Position numbers and translations under genes: made by a program. Of a DNA stretch of 64,000 nt, positions 23,793-32,567 are shown one piece after another (within the stretch, counting starts at the first letter, position 1; every line of letters starts with the position of its first letter). The stretch is from Arthrobacter sp. SW1 (lineage in GTDB: Bacteria; Actinomycetota; Actinomycetes; Actinomycetales; Micrococcaceae): contig NZ_MJLT01000005.1 of the NCBI RefSeq assembly GCF_001766675.1, positions 45,512 through 109,511 of the forward strand. Direction: 5' to 3'. A model generated the notes under the pieces. That model searched no databases and was not told where the DNA came from. It saw only the letters and a list, made by a program, of their open reading frames with translations.

Positions 23793-24623
23793 TTAGGACG
23801 CCAGCCGCTCCCGGCGGACCGGCTTCCATCCCGGCCCAGGGACGGCGGCGCGCAGCGAGCGCGTGTAGGGATGCACGGGGTTGGCCAACAGCTCGGCAGT
23901 GTTGCCGGCGTCGACCACCCGCCCCTGCTCCATCACGATCATCCGCTCCGAGACCTGGTTGACCACCGCCAGATCGTGCGAGATGAACAGGTAGCTCACC
24001 TCGCGGCGGGCCCGGATGTCGCTGAGCAGGTTCAGGATCTGGGCCTGGATGGAGACGTCCAGCGCCGCCACGGCCTCATCGAGGACGATCACCGCCGGGT
24101 CCGCCGCGAGCGCCCGGGCGATGGCCACGCGCTGGCGCTGCCCGCCGGAGAGCTGGTGCGGGAACTTCCTGTGGAAGGCGGAGCCCAGGCCCACGCTGTC
24201 CAGGATTTCCCCGGCCTTCAGCTTCAGCTCCCGCTTCCCCGGATTGCCGGGCGCGTGCAGGGACAGGCTCGCCTGAATGATGTCGCCAATGCCCTGCCGC
24301 GGATTGAGCGAGGAGTAGGGATCCTGGAAGACGTACTGCACCTCGCGCGCCCAGCGACGCCGCCCGGCCAGGCCGCGCGCGCCCTTGTTCCGGTCTTCGC
24401 CGCGGACGCTGAGGCTGCCGCCGGTGACCGTTTCCAGGCCCACGAGCATCCGGGCCACCGTGGTCTTTCCGGAACCGGACTCCCCCACGATCGCCAGGCA
24501 TTCGTTGGGGAACAGCTCAAAGGACACGTCATCGACGGCGACAATCGGCTCCGACTTCATCCCCTTCGGGGCGGGGAAGACTTTCCTCAGATTCTGCGCG
24601 ACAACCAGCGCTTCGGTGCTCAT
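23793..24623 (-). CDS. peptide-type ABC transporter ATP-binding protein (DppF-like)
   Basis: A 276-residue ATPase of an oligopeptide/nickel-type importer. Walker A is GESGSGKTTVARML, the signature LSGGQRQRVAIARALA, and Walker B runs into VIVLDEAVAALDVS, where the common DEPTSALD is changed to DEAVAALD. The C-terminal NPVHPYTRSLRAAVPGP is typical for DppF/OppF. It is the last gene of the operon, its start overlapping the previous gene by 4 bases. It energises uptake with the DppD-like subunit at the inner face of the membrane. Confidence 0.9.
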   Translation of the reverse strand: MSTEALVVAQNLRKVFPAPKGMKSEPIVAVDDVSFELFPNECLAIVGESGSGKTTVARMLVGLETVTGGSLSVRGEDRNKGARGLAGRRRWAREVQYVFQDPYSSLNPRQGIGDIIQASLSLHAPGNPGKRELKLKAGEILDSVGLGSAFHRKFPHQLSGGQRQRVAIARALAADPAVIVLDEAVAALDVSIQAQILNLLSDIRARREVSYLFISHDLAVVNQVSERMIVMEQGRVVDAGNTAELLANPVHPYTRSLRAAVPGPGWKPVRRERLAS

Positions 24624-25471
24624 GCTTCCGCCTTCAGTTGTTCGTGGATGTCCCGGTTGTACTGCAGCACCGGCAGGCGCTCGAGCCGCTGGTCGATGCT
24701 TGGCCGGGCGCCGAGCAGTTCGATCGTGTACGGGTGGCGTGGCGATTCATAGACGTGGGCGCCCTGCTCCACGATCTCCCCCGCGTACATCACTGCGAGC
24801 CGCTCGCAGCATGCCGCCGCCAGCTCCAGGTCATGGGTGATGAACAGCAGGGAGAGCCCGCGGGCGCGGCGCTGTTCGTCGAGGATTGCCATGACGTCGG
24901 ACTGCGCCGTGACGTCCAGCGCGGTGGTGGGTTCGTCCGCCAGGATCAGCCGCGGCTCGGCCAGGAGCACACTGGCGATCATGACGCGCTGCAGCATGCC
25001 GCCGGAAAGTTCATGCGGATACTGCGTGAGGCGGCGTTCCGGGTACCGCACGCCCACCTCGTCCAGCAGGGTGATGGCCCGCTGCTCCACCTCCTCCCGG
25101 GCCAGGCCGCGGTTGCGCACCAGTTCTTCGGTGAGGAAATCGCCCACCGTGTGCACCGGGTTCACGTGCGCCCGCGGGTCCTGGAAGATCATGCCGATGT
25201 CCCGGGACCGGTAGTTGCGCAGCTCGGCCGGCCCCATGGACAGCACCTCGGCGCCATCGAAACTGATGGACCCGGACACCTCGAAGGCGGGGTCCAGCAT
25301 CCGGGTGACGGCGCGGGTGGTGAGGGACTTGCCGGAGCCGGATTCGCCCACCAGGCCCAGGGCCTCGCCCTTGGCGATGCTGAAGCTGACGCCGTTGAGC
25401 AGGGACTGGGACTGGTGCCGGGAATGCAGGACTGCCCGGACGTCGGTCAAGGTCAGCAGGGCTTCGCTCAT
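24620..25471 (-). CDS. peptide-type ABC transporter ATP-binding protein (DppD-like)
   Basis: A 283-residue ATPase. Walker A is GESGSGKSLTTRAV, followed by IGMIFQDPRAHVNPVHTVGD (Q-loop), PHELSGGMLQRVMIAS (signature) and LILADEPTTALDVTAQ (Walker B). The C-terminal SPRHPYTIELLGARP is the OppD/DppD tail. It pairs with the downstream DppF-like ATPase. Its start overlaps the DppC-like permease stop by 4 bases. Confidence 0.9.
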   Translation of the reverse strand: MSEALLTLTDVRAVLHSRHQSQSLLNGVSFSIAKGEALGLVGESGSGKSLTTRAVTRMLDPAFEVSGSISFDGAEVLSMGPAELRNYRSRDIGMIFQDPRAHVNPVHTVGDFLTEELVRNRGLAREEVEQRAITLLDEVGVRYPERRLTQYPHELSGGMLQRVMIASVLLAEPRLILADEPTTALDVTAQSDVMAILDEQRRARGLSLLFITHDLELAAACCERLAVMYAGEIVEQGAHVYESPRHPYTIELLGARPSIDQRLERLPVLQYNRDIHEQLKAEA

Positions 25472-26361
25472 CGCATGCTCCTTGCAGTGCTGGTCAGGCG
25501 GTCACCGATGACGGTGACGCACCAGACGATCAGGATGATCAGGACGCCGGCGGAGATTGCCTCGCCGGGGTGGCCGCGCAGCACGGAATCAAAGCCGCTC
25601 TTGACCATCAGGCCGAGATCCGCGGTGGGCGGCTGCACACCAAGGCCCAGGAAGGACACGGAGGCGAGGTCGATCACGGCGAAGCCCAGTGAGGACACGG
25701 CCTGGGCGATCACGATCGGCTGCACGTTCGGCAGGATCTGCGTGAAGGTGATGCCCACGCCGGACTGGCCCTGCAACCAAGCCGCGGACACGTACGGCAG
25801 GTTCCGTTCCCGCAACGCCGCGCCGCGCACCACCCGGGCCACGTACGGAACGTACGCCACGGCCAGGCCGGCCACGACGGTCAGCAGGCTCGGCCCCCAG
25901 ATGGCCACCGAAATCAGTGCGAAAACGATGCCCGGAACCGCGAAGAGGATGTCCAGCACCCAACTGATGACGGTGTCCACCCGGCCGCCGCACCATGCCG
26001 CGACGAGCGCCAGCGCGGTGCCCACGACCGTCGACAGCAGGATCACCAGCCCGGGGCCGGCAAGGGTGACCCGCGCACCCCACATGAGGCGGGAAAGGAT
26101 GTCCCGCCCCAGGGCGTCGGTCCCCAAAGGGTGCTCCGCCGTCGGGCCGCCCAGGGCCGCCAACAGGTCCGGGAAGTCCGGATCGTACGGAGCCAGCACG
26201 GGTGCGGACACCGCGGCCAGCACGATGACCAACAGCACCGCCGCGGCGGCCGTTCCGACCAGGCCGAGCCGTTCGTAGCCCTTTTGCAGGACGCCGGGCT
26301 GCCGCAGTTCCACGGCCGCCCGCTTCACGGTTTTCACAGGTGGCTTGATGCTCAGTGTCAT
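25468..26361 (-). CDS. peptide-type ABC transporter permease (DppC-like)
   Basis: A 297-residue permease with one N-terminal helix before the usual loop PLGTDALGRDILSRLMWGAR, a clear DppC/OppC signature, and about five further helices. The EAA-type loop reads ASVSFLGLGVQPPTADLGLM near the C-terminus. It forms the membrane channel with the DppB-like protein. It overlaps both neighbours by 4 bases. Confidence 0.9.
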   Translation of the reverse strand: MTLSIKPPVKTVKRAAVELRQPGVLQKGYERLGLVGTAAAAVLLVIVLAAVSAPVLAPYDPDFPDLLAALGGPTAEHPLGTDALGRDILSRLMWGARVTLAGPGLVILLSTVVGTALALVAAWCGGRVDTVISWVLDILFAVPGIVFALISVAIWGPSLLTVVAGLAVAYVPYVARVVRGAALRERNLPYVSAAWLQGQSGVGITFTQILPNVQPIVIAQAVSSLGFAVIDLASVSFLGLGVQPPTADLGLMVKSGFDSVLRGHPGEAISAGVLIILIVWCVTVIGDRLTSTARSMR

Positions 26362-27308
26362 TGCCGGCTCCCCAGTGCGATGCGTGGATCGATGATGGTG
26401 TACAGGAAGTCGACGATCGCGTTCACCACCACGAACGCCACCACGAGCACCAGGATGACCGCCTGCACCACGGCGAAGTCCCGCTGCAGGATGGCCCGGA
26501 CCAGCAGGGAACCCAGGCCGTCCAATGCGAAGACGTTCTCCACCACCACGGCCCCGGCAATCAGCGTGGCCACGGTCAGGCCCATCACCGTGGTGATCGG
26601 GATGAGCGCGTTGCGCAGCACGTGCCGGCGGACGATCACTCCGGCGGCGAGGCCCCGCACGGTGGCGGTCTGCACGTGCTCCCGGCCGCGTTCCTCGTTC
26701 ACGGCGGCCTTGGTGATCCTGGCCAGGTAGGCCGCGCTGGCCACCGAGAGAGCGATGGCCGGCAGGATCAGGTGCACCAGGGTGTCGAAGCCGCCGGAGC
26801 CGACGCCGAAGGTGGGGAACCAGCCCAGCCCGACGCCGAACACACTGATGAGCGCGACGCCCACCACGAAGGACGGCGTGGACAGCCCGATCGCCGCGAG
26901 CGTGGACACCACCGTGTCCACCCAGCGGCTCTTGAGCGCGGCGAGCGTTCCGAAACCGACACCGGCGACGGCGATCAGCACCGCCGAGAGCGAGACAAGT
27001 GCCGCCGTGGTGCCGATGCGGCCGGACATGAGGGCGGAGACGTCCTGGCGGTAGACGATCGAATGGCCAAGGTCGCCCTGGACAATATCGCCCAGCCAGC
27101 GGAAGTACCGCACGAAGAAGGGATCGTCGAAGTGGTACTGCGCGGTCACGGCCGCCACCTGTTCAGGCGTGCCGCCCCGGGGGCCGAGTACGAAGGCCAG
27201 CGGGCTGCCCGGTGCCAGGTACATCAGTCCGAAGACGATGAACGAGGTCACCAGGAGCACCAGCAGCAGGCCTCCCAGCCTCCGGAGGAGGTAGGAACCC
27301 ATGGACAC
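26358..27308 (-). CDS. peptide-type ABC transporter permease (DppB-like)
   Basis: A 316-residue permease. It opens with SYLLRRLGGLLLVLLVTSFIVFGLM, the standard DppB/OppB first helix. Further on are DDPFFVRYFRWLGDIVQGDLGHS and the EAA-like TATVRGLAAGVIVRRHVLRNA. About six membrane helices. GTG at 27308, 3 bases after the binding-protein stop; an ATG two codons later is an alternative. Confidence 0.9.
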   Translation of the reverse strand: MSMGSYLLRRLGGLLLVLLVTSFIVFGLMYLAPGSPLAFVLGPRGGTPEQVAAVTAQYHFDDPFFVRYFRWLGDIVQGDLGHSIVYRQDVSALMSGRIGTTAALVSLSAVLIAVAGVGFGTLAALKSRWVDTVVSTLAAIGLSTPSFVVGVALISVFGVGLGWFPTFGVGSGGFDTLVHLILPAIALSVASAAYLARITKAAVNEERGREHVQTATVRGLAAGVIVRRHVLRNALIPITTVMGLTVATLIAGAVVVENVFALDGLGSLLVRAILQRDFAVVQAVILVLVVAFVVVNAIVDFLYTIIDPRIALGSRQ

Positions 27309-27311
27309 CGG

Positions 27312-28955
27312 CTATTTCACCCCGCCGATGGTCGCGGCCCACGGGTAGTAGAGGTACGCGAAGGACGCCGTGGCGCCGGAAATGCGCTTGCTCTGCACCA
27401 GGGTGTTCGGCTCGTAGGCCAGCGGGATGCGCGGGTTGCCTTCGGTGATGAGCTTCTGCGCTTCGATGGTCAGCTTGGCGCGTTCGGCCTTGTCCGTGGT
27501 TCCGACGGCCTTGTTCAGCTGGGCGTCGGCGTCGTTCCAGCCGATGTAGTCGCCATGGGCGCCGGTGCGGAAGATCTGGTAGACGTCCAGGGGGTCGGCG
27601 AAGTTGCCGTAGTAGGTGGTGAAGAAGCCGTCGATTCCCTTGCGGGCGGCGGGATCGAAGTACAGGTTGCCGAACTGCTCCACCGGGATCACCTTGGTTT
27701 CGACCTTCAGGCCGATCGCGGTTCCGGCGGCCTGGAAGACGTTGGCGGTCTGTTCGTGCACGGCGGAGCTGCCCTGGACGCCCAGCACGATCTTGCCGTC
27801 CTGCGGGCCGGCCTCGGCCAGGATCTTCTTGGCCTTCTCGAAGTCCGGCGCTGCGGAGAATCCGGCGTGGGCCTTGGCGAAGGCGTCCTTTTCATAGCCC
27901 CAGTAGTCCGGGCCCACCAGGGTGGGTGCGGGGATGGCGGCATCCTGGAAGACCACCTTGGCCAGGGCGTTGCGGTCGATGGCCAAGGACAGGGCTTCGC
28001 GCACCTTGGGGTTGGCAAACGGGCCGCTCTTGCTGGTGGCGGCAAGGGTCCAGAACACCAGGGACTTGCCGTGGGTCAGGGTGACCTTGTCGCTCTGCTG
28101 CAGCTGGGAGAGGCCGGCCGGCGGCAGGTAGAAGTACTGGCCGTCGATGTCGCCGCTGCGCAGGGCGTTGACTGCGGTGGATTCGTCGGCAATGAAGCTG
28201 AAGCTGAGCTTCTTCACGAGCGGTGCCAGCTTGCTGTCCCAATAGGCAGGGTTCTTGCTCAGCTCGATGCTCTTGCCCGGGGTCCACTTGTCCAAGGCGA
28301 AGGGGCCCGTGCACTGCAGCTTGCCCTGCGGCGTGCCGAATGCCTTGCCACCGGCCTCGGCCGCCTTCTTCTGGACGATCGCGCCCGCTGCGCTGGCCAT
28401 TGCCTGCTCAAAGAGGACGTCGGGCTTGCTGAGCTTGACCGTCACTTCGCGGTCGCCGGTGACCTTAACGGAGGCGACATTCAGGAAGTAGTCGGCAAAG
28501 TAGGAGCCGCCGTTGCCGGTCTGCCGGCTCAGGGAGTATGCGACGTCCTCGGCCGTGAGCGGGCTGCCGTCCCAGAACGTCACGCCGGCGCGGATCTTGT
28601 AGACGCGGGTGGTGTCATCCGGAGCGGAGACGCTTTCGGCGAGGCCGGGTTCGGTGCCGAGCTCCGGCGTCATGCGCATGAGGCTTTCGCACAGGTTCGC
28701 CGTCACGGTGTTTTCGGCGTAGTTGAAGCCGAGCATCGGGTCCAGGGACAGCGGCTCATATGGCAGGTTCCAGGCCACTTTGTCCACGGCTTCGGTGCCG
28801 CGCGGGGTGGTGGTGGCGAGATTGGCCAGGTCCACGGAAACCTTGCTGGCTTCAGGCTTGCTGTTCGATCCGCCGCAGGCGCTGAGTGCCAGGGCTGTTG
28901 CCGCGAGGACCGCGGCGCTGCTGAGGATTTTTCGGGGGAAAACGCTTCTGGACAA
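27312..28955 (-). CDS. ABC transporter substrate-binding lipoprotein (SBP family 5)
   Basis: A 547-residue extracytoplasmic binding protein. The N-terminus is a lipoprotein signal: basic residues, then SSAAVLAATALALSACGG with the lipobox cysteine near residue 27. The mature part has DPMLGFNYAENTVTANLCESL, YKIRAGVTFWDGSPLTAEDV and IPLAYEPNTLVQSK, hallmarks of peptide/nickel-binding family 5. No ATG is available; TTG at 28955 with GGAG 8 bases upstream is the best start. It captures the solute for the downstream permeases. Ligands of this family range from peptides to drugs and opines, so the ligand is not fixed. Confidence 0.88.
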   Translation of the reverse strand: MSRSVFPRKILSSAAVLAATALALSACGGSNSKPEASKVSVDLANLATTTPRGTEAVDKVAWNLPYEPLSLDPMLGFNYAENTVTANLCESLMRMTPELGTEPGLAESVSAPDDTTRVYKIRAGVTFWDGSPLTAEDVAYSLSRQTGNGGSYFADYFLNVASVKVTGDREVTVKLSKPDVLFEQAMASAAGAIVQKKAAEAGGKAFGTPQGKLQCTGPFALDKWTPGKSIELSKNPAYWDSKLAPLVKKLSFSFIADESTAVNALRSGDIDGQYFYLPPAGLSQLQQSDKVTLTHGKSLVFWTLAATSKSGPFANPKVREALSLAIDRNALAKVVFQDAAIPAPTLVGPDYWGYEKDAFAKAHAGFSAAPDFEKAKKILAEAGPQDGKIVLGVQGSSAVHEQTANVFQAAGTAIGLKVETKVIPVEQFGNLYFDPAARKGIDGFFTTYYGNFADPLDVYQIFRTGAHGDYIGWNDADAQLNKAVGTTDKAERAKLTIEAQKLITEGNPRIPLAYEPNTLVQSKRISGATASFAYLYYPWAATIGGVK

Positions 28956-29016
28956 GACGAGAACTCCTTTGTTGACGTGTTGTTGGGGGAAGGGCTTGTG
29001 GGGGAAGTCTGGGGTG

Positions 29017-30129
29017 CTACGCCGGAGGGGCCGACGCCGGCACGGGCTTGGTGCCGAGCAGCCGGCCTGAGCGGAACACGCGCTGCGGCGCGGGCCGGTC
29101 CGTAACCAGCTGGGCCAGCGATTCGGCGTGGAACTCCAGCCGGGTGGGGGCATCCGGGCCCGGCCAGGAGGCGAGGTCGTCGATGCCGAGCATGCGGCCG
29201 CCTTCGGTGGAGGCCAGGGCGTAGCAGCGCTCCAGCTCGGCGTCCGTCACGGCGCCCGTGCGGTAGGCGAGCAGATGGGCCCGGTCCACCATGCTGCCGG
29301 TGCCGAACGGCGTCCAGGCGTCCCGGACGCCGTCGGACCCCAGAGCGAGCTGCACCCCGTGGGAGGCAAGCAGCCCCAGGTCCGGAACCGGTTCGGAGCC
29401 GAGGGCGCAAGTGGTGATCCAGAGGCCGGCGTCGGCCACCAGGTCCAGCGTCTTGCGCAGGGTAGGGTCCGAGTCTTCGGAGAGGGCGAAGGCGTGGCTG
29501 ACGGTGACCTTGCCGCGCATGCCGGTGGCGATGGTGCGGGCGGCGATCTCACGGATCTGGGCCAGCCCCGCGGCGCCGCGGTCATGCAGGTGGATGTCGA
29601 GGTCCCGGCCGCTGCGCTCAGCCAGGCCGAAGACGGCGTCGAGGTGGCCGTCCAGGTCGCCCTCCAGGCTCAGCGGGTCGATGCCGCCCACCAGATCCGC
29701 GCCGGAGTCCAGGGCCGCGGCCATGACCTCCAGGGTGCCGGGATTGCTGAGCAGGCCGAACTGCGGAAACGCCACGATCTGCAGCGTGAGGCCGGGGATG
29801 CGTTCGGCGGCAGCGCGGACGCCTTCGACATTGGCCGTGCCGAGTTCGCTGGACACGTCCACCTGCGCCCGCATGGCGAGGGTGCCGTTGGCGACCGCCG
29901 TGCTCAGCAGCCCGTAGGCGCGCTCCTCGACGCTGCGCGTGTAGGCCCGCTGGGTGGCGAGGTCATTGGCGATGAAATCGCGCAGTTCCACCGCTTCCTT
30001 GCGGGACAGCCAGCGGCCGCCCCAGCTTGTTTTGTCCGGGTGGATGTGGGCATCGACCAAGGCCGGTGCCGCGAAATTCGAAGCGTGCGCTTCGGGAAGA
30101 CCGCTCAAATCGTGAACTCCTTTGTCCAT
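29017..30129 (-). CDS. amidohydrolase, cytosine-deaminase-like
   Basis: A 370-residue metal-dependent hydrolase. ALVDAHIHPDKTSWGG carries the HxH metal site. LDIHLHDRG and VTVSHAFALSE carry the next histidines, and LALGSDGVRDAWTPFGTG the catalytic aspartate, in the CodA-like order. It probably deaminates or hydrolyses a cyclic amide or nucleobase-like compound. Start is uncertain: ATG at 30129 (AAGG upstream) was chosen; TTG at 30108, 7 bases after GGAG, is an alternative. The longer frame from 30255 would run through the operator region. It is the first gene of an operon with a peptide-type importer and is divergent from a GntR gene, so the imported solute is its likely substrate. Confidence 0.82.
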   Translation of the reverse strand: MDKGVHDLSGLPEAHASNFAAPALVDAHIHPDKTSWGGRWLSRKEAVELRDFIANDLATQRAYTRSVEERAYGLLSTAVANGTLAMRAQVDVSSELGTANVEGVRAAAERIPGLTLQIVAFPQFGLLSNPGTLEVMAAALDSGADLVGGIDPLSLEGDLDGHLDAVFGLAERSGRDLDIHLHDRGAAGLAQIREIAARTIATGMRGKVTVSHAFALSEDSDPTLRKTLDLVADAGLWITTCALGSEPVPDLGLLASHGVQLALGSDGVRDAWTPFGTGSMVDRAHLLAYRTGAVTDAELERCYALASTEGGRMLGIDDLASWPGPDAPTRLEFHAESLAQLVTDRPAPQRVFRSGRLLGTKPVPASAPPA

Positions 30130-30140
30130 CGAAAGCCTTG

Positions 30141-30165
30141 CTGCAGGCCTGTTCAGGGCCTGCAG
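30141..30165 (-). repeat. hairpin in the amidohydrolase leader
   Basis: CTGCAGGCC (30141-30149) and GGCCTGCAG (30157-30165) form a perfect 9-bp stem with a 7-base loop, 11 bases upstream of the chosen ATG at 30129. In the mRNA it would lie next to the ribosome site, so it could limit translation or protect the 5' end. Confidence 0.5.
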
Positions 30166-30221
30166 TTCAAAACAGCCAGGGCCCGCATCTTGCGCCGGAG
30201 CGCCCGCCGCGGGAACATGGG

Positions 30222-30241
30222 TCAGATGGTATGACGTCTGA
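30222..30241. promoter_or_regulatory. candidate GntR operator
   Basis: TCAGATGGTATGACGTCTGA is an imperfect 20-bp palindrome (14 of 20 positions symmetric) in the region shared by the divergent amidohydrolase and GntR genes. Its position makes it a likely autoregulatory site for the GntR protein. Inferred. Confidence 0.35.
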
Positions 30242-30277
30242 TCGTAAGAGGTCAATGGTTATGGAAATATTGGAATC

Positions 30278-30973
30278 GTGAAGCCAATCCAGCGAATGTC
30301 ACTCGTCGACACGATCGTCGACCGGCTGCAAACCGAGATCAGCTCCGGAAACTGGCCCGTGGGCAAGCGGATCCCGGCGGAGAGCGAGCTGACCAAGGTG
30401 CTCGGCGTCAGCCGCCCCTCGCTGCGCGAAGCCGTGCGCTCGATCGTCCAGCTCGGCCTGCTCGAAATCCGCCAGGGCGACGGCACCTACGTGGTGGCCA
30501 GCGACCCCAGCGAGGTGGCGCTGCGACGCATGCTCAACGAGGCAGACACCCGCGAGGTGCTCAGCGTGCGGCGCGCCCTGGACGGCCTGGCCGCACGCGA
30601 CGCCGCCCTGAACCGGACCGACGCCGAGGTGGCGGAGTTGGAGGCCCATTTCGCGAAGCGCCGGGAGGCGATCGCAAGGGATGACCATGACGCTTTCGTG
30701 GACCACGATGTCGCCTTCCACGTCGGCATCGCCGTGGCGTCCCACAACCGCCTGCTTGCCGCCATCTACGCCAGCTTCGACACCTCGCTGCGCTTCGCCG
30801 TCGGGCCCAACAACTGCATGTCGGACAACACGGACGCCATCCTGGACGAGCTGCACTCAAAGCTTCTGCTCGCCATCAAGGAACGTGATCCGGACGCCGC
30901 GGCCGCCGCGGCCCTCGGCCTGCTGGACCACAGCGAAGCCATGCCGGATGAGCGGCGGGACGGGGACACCTGA
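30278..30973 (+). CDS. GntR family (FadR/FCD) transcriptional regulator
   Basis: A 231-residue regulator. The N-terminal winged helix reads LQTEISSGNWPVGKRIPAESELTKVLGVSRPSLREAVR, the GntR signature. The C-terminal FCD domain (from ~80) has the metal-ligand pattern with DHDVAFHVGIA and a later DHSEAMP. GTG at 30278. It is divergent from the amidohydrolase/ABC operon and probably represses it until the substrate is present. A long hairpin follows the stop. Confidence 0.9.
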   Translation: MKPIQRMSLVDTIVDRLQTEISSGNWPVGKRIPAESELTKVLGVSRPSLREAVRSIVQLGLLEIRQGDGTYVVASDPSEVALRRMLNEADTREVLSVRRALDGLAARDAALNRTDAEVAELEAHFAKRREAIARDDHDAFVDHDVAFHVGIAVASHNRLLAAIYASFDTSLRFAVGPNNCMSDNTDAILDELHSKLLLAIKERDPDAAAAAALGLLDHSEAMPDERRDGDT

Positions 30974-30984
30974 GGCTTAAGCGA

Positions 30985-31023
30985 AGGAGGGCCGGCACCG
31001 CATGATGCGGTGCCGGCCCTCCT
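30985..31023. terminator. bidirectional hairpin between converging genes
   Basis: A perfect 19-bp inverted repeat (30985-31003 with 31005-31023, AGGAGGGCCGGCACCGCAT) has a single central base. It lies between the GntR gene (plus) and the aldehyde dehydrogenase (minus). There is no U-run on either side, but the stem strength and position fit a shared terminator. Confidence 0.7.
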
Positions 31024-31041
31024 GCCATTGCCCCCGGACAG

Positions 31042-32523
31042 TTAGCCTTCGCGGCGTCCGTCCACCAGGCGCGGGACGCCCAGCGGGTTGTCCTCGCGCA
31101 CGGCCTCGGGCAGCAGGTGCTGCGGGAAGCCCTGGTACGCCACCGGGCGCAGGAAGCGTTCGATAGCGGCGGTGCCCACGGAGGTGCTGCCGGCCGCGGT
31201 CGTGGCGGGGTACGGTCCGCCGTGCTGCTGCGCGTAGGTGACCGAGACGCCGGTGGGCCACTGGTTCCACAGGACGCGGCCGGCCTTGCGCGCCAGCACC
31301 TCCACCAGCTTGGCCACTTCGCAGGAGTCGGTGCCGTGGATCGTCGCGGTCAGCTGCCCCTCGAAGGTCTCGGCGATCTCCGGAAGCCGGGACTCGTCGT
31401 CGTACTCCACCACCACGGCGGTGGGGCCGAAGCATTCGGCCTGCAGCGCGTGCGGCTCGGCAAGCATGTCCGCGGCGGTGGTGAGCAGGAGCGTGGGCGC
31501 GGGCGGATCGGCCAGCGGTTCCTCGCCCTGCGCGAGCACGGACAGCCGCGGGTTGGCCTGCAGTTCGCCGAGGACTTCCGTGTAGCCGGACTGGATACGG
31601 TCATTCAGCAGCGGTGCCGCGGCGGGCAGGGCGGCCTGGCGCAAGGCCTCGACCATGCCGGAGGATGCGGGCACGAACAGCGTCCCGGGCTTGGTGCAGA
31701 ACTGGCCGGCGCCCATCGTGAAGGAGCCGATGAACGCTTCGGCGATCTCCGCACCGCGCTCGGCGGCCGCGGCCTCCGTGACGAAGACGGGGTTGTTGCT
31801 GCCCAGTTCGCCGAAGAACGGGATGGGCTCGGGCCGCGAGCTGGCGATGTCGAACAGCGCGCGGCCGCCCGGAATCGACCCGGTGAAGGCGCCGGCCTTG
31901 ACGCGTGGATCCTTGAGCGCGGCGGATCCAGCGGCGGTTCCGGTGATGAGCGCGAAGGTCCCTTCCGGCGCGCCGGCGGCGGCCAGGGCGGAGACCACGA
32001 CGGCGGCCGTCGCCCTGGACAGCTCCGGGTGCCCGGAGTGCGCCTTGAGGATCACGGGGTTGCCCGCCGCGAGCGCCGAGGCGGTGTCGCCGCCGGCCAC
32101 GGAGAAGGCGAAGGGGAAGTTGCTCGCCGCGAAGACCACCACCGGGCCCACGGGGACCAGCAGGCGGCGGAGTTCGGGGCGGGGTGCGCCCATGGGCCAG
32201 TCGGGGTCGGCGTGGTCGATCCGGGCATCCAGGTAGCCGCCGTCGCGCAGCACTTCGCCGAAGATCCGCAACTGGAAGGTGGTGCGCTTGAGTTCGCCGC
32301 GCAGCCGGGCCTCGGCGAGGCGGGTTTCCTGCTGCGCGATCGGCACCAGTTCTTCGACGGCGGCGTCGAGGGCGTCCGCGACGGCGTCCAGCAGCGCTGC
32401 ACGGTCTGCCGGGCGGAGTGCGGCGAGGGGTGCGGCCGCGGCGTGGGCGGCGGCGAGGTGCAGTTCGAGTTCGGCGTCAGTGGTCGCGGCAACGGTGCCG
32501 GCGTTGTGGGTGATCGCGGTCAT
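31042..32523 (-). CDS. aldehyde dehydrogenase, 2-ketoglutarate semialdehyde type
   Basis: A 493-residue NAD(P)-dependent dehydrogenase. VFAASNFPFAFS holds the catalytic Asn135, FFGELGSNNPVF Glu239 and GAGQFCTKPG the nucleophile Cys276. This SNFPFAFSVAGGDTASALAAGNPV type is characteristic of 2,5-dioxopentanoate (ketoglutarate semialdehyde) dehydrogenases. It would oxidise the semialdehyde from hydroxyproline breakdown to 2-oxoglutarate, the last step of the pathway. ATG at 32523 behind GGAAGGAG. It is the last gene of the hydroxyproline locus on this strand. Confidence 0.9.
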   Translation of the reverse strand: MTAITHNAGTVAATTDAELELHLAAAHAAAAPLAALRPADRAALLDAVADALDAAVEELVPIAQQETRLAEARLRGELKRTTFQLRIFGEVLRDGGYLDARIDHADPDWPMGAPRPELRRLLVPVGPVVVFAASNFPFAFSVAGGDTASALAAGNPVILKAHSGHPELSRATAAVVVSALAAAGAPEGTFALITGTAAGSAALKDPRVKAGAFTGSIPGGRALFDIASSRPEPIPFFGELGSNNPVFVTEAAAAERGAEIAEAFIGSFTMGAGQFCTKPGTLFVPASSGMVEALRQAALPAAAPLLNDRIQSGYTEVLGELQANPRLSVLAQGEEPLADPPAPTLLLTTAADMLAEPHALQAECFGPTAVVVEYDDESRLPEIAETFEGQLTATIHGTDSCEVAKLVEVLARKAGRVLWNQWPTGVSVTYAQQHGGPYPATTAAGSTSVGTAAIERFLRPVAYQGFPQHLLPEAVREDNPLGVPRLVDGRREG

Positions 32524-32567
32524 CGCGGTCTCCTTCCGTTGAGGTCTTGGTCTGGTTGTCGAGCGCA

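Noticed and set aside
26355..29105. A 916-codon open frame on the plus strand
   Set aside because: Antisense to the DppB-like and binding-protein genes, which have clear motifs; shadow frame.
29012..30260. Amidohydrolase start at 30255
   Set aside because: It would place the first 42 codons across the candidate GntR operator and leave only 22 bases for two divergent promoters.
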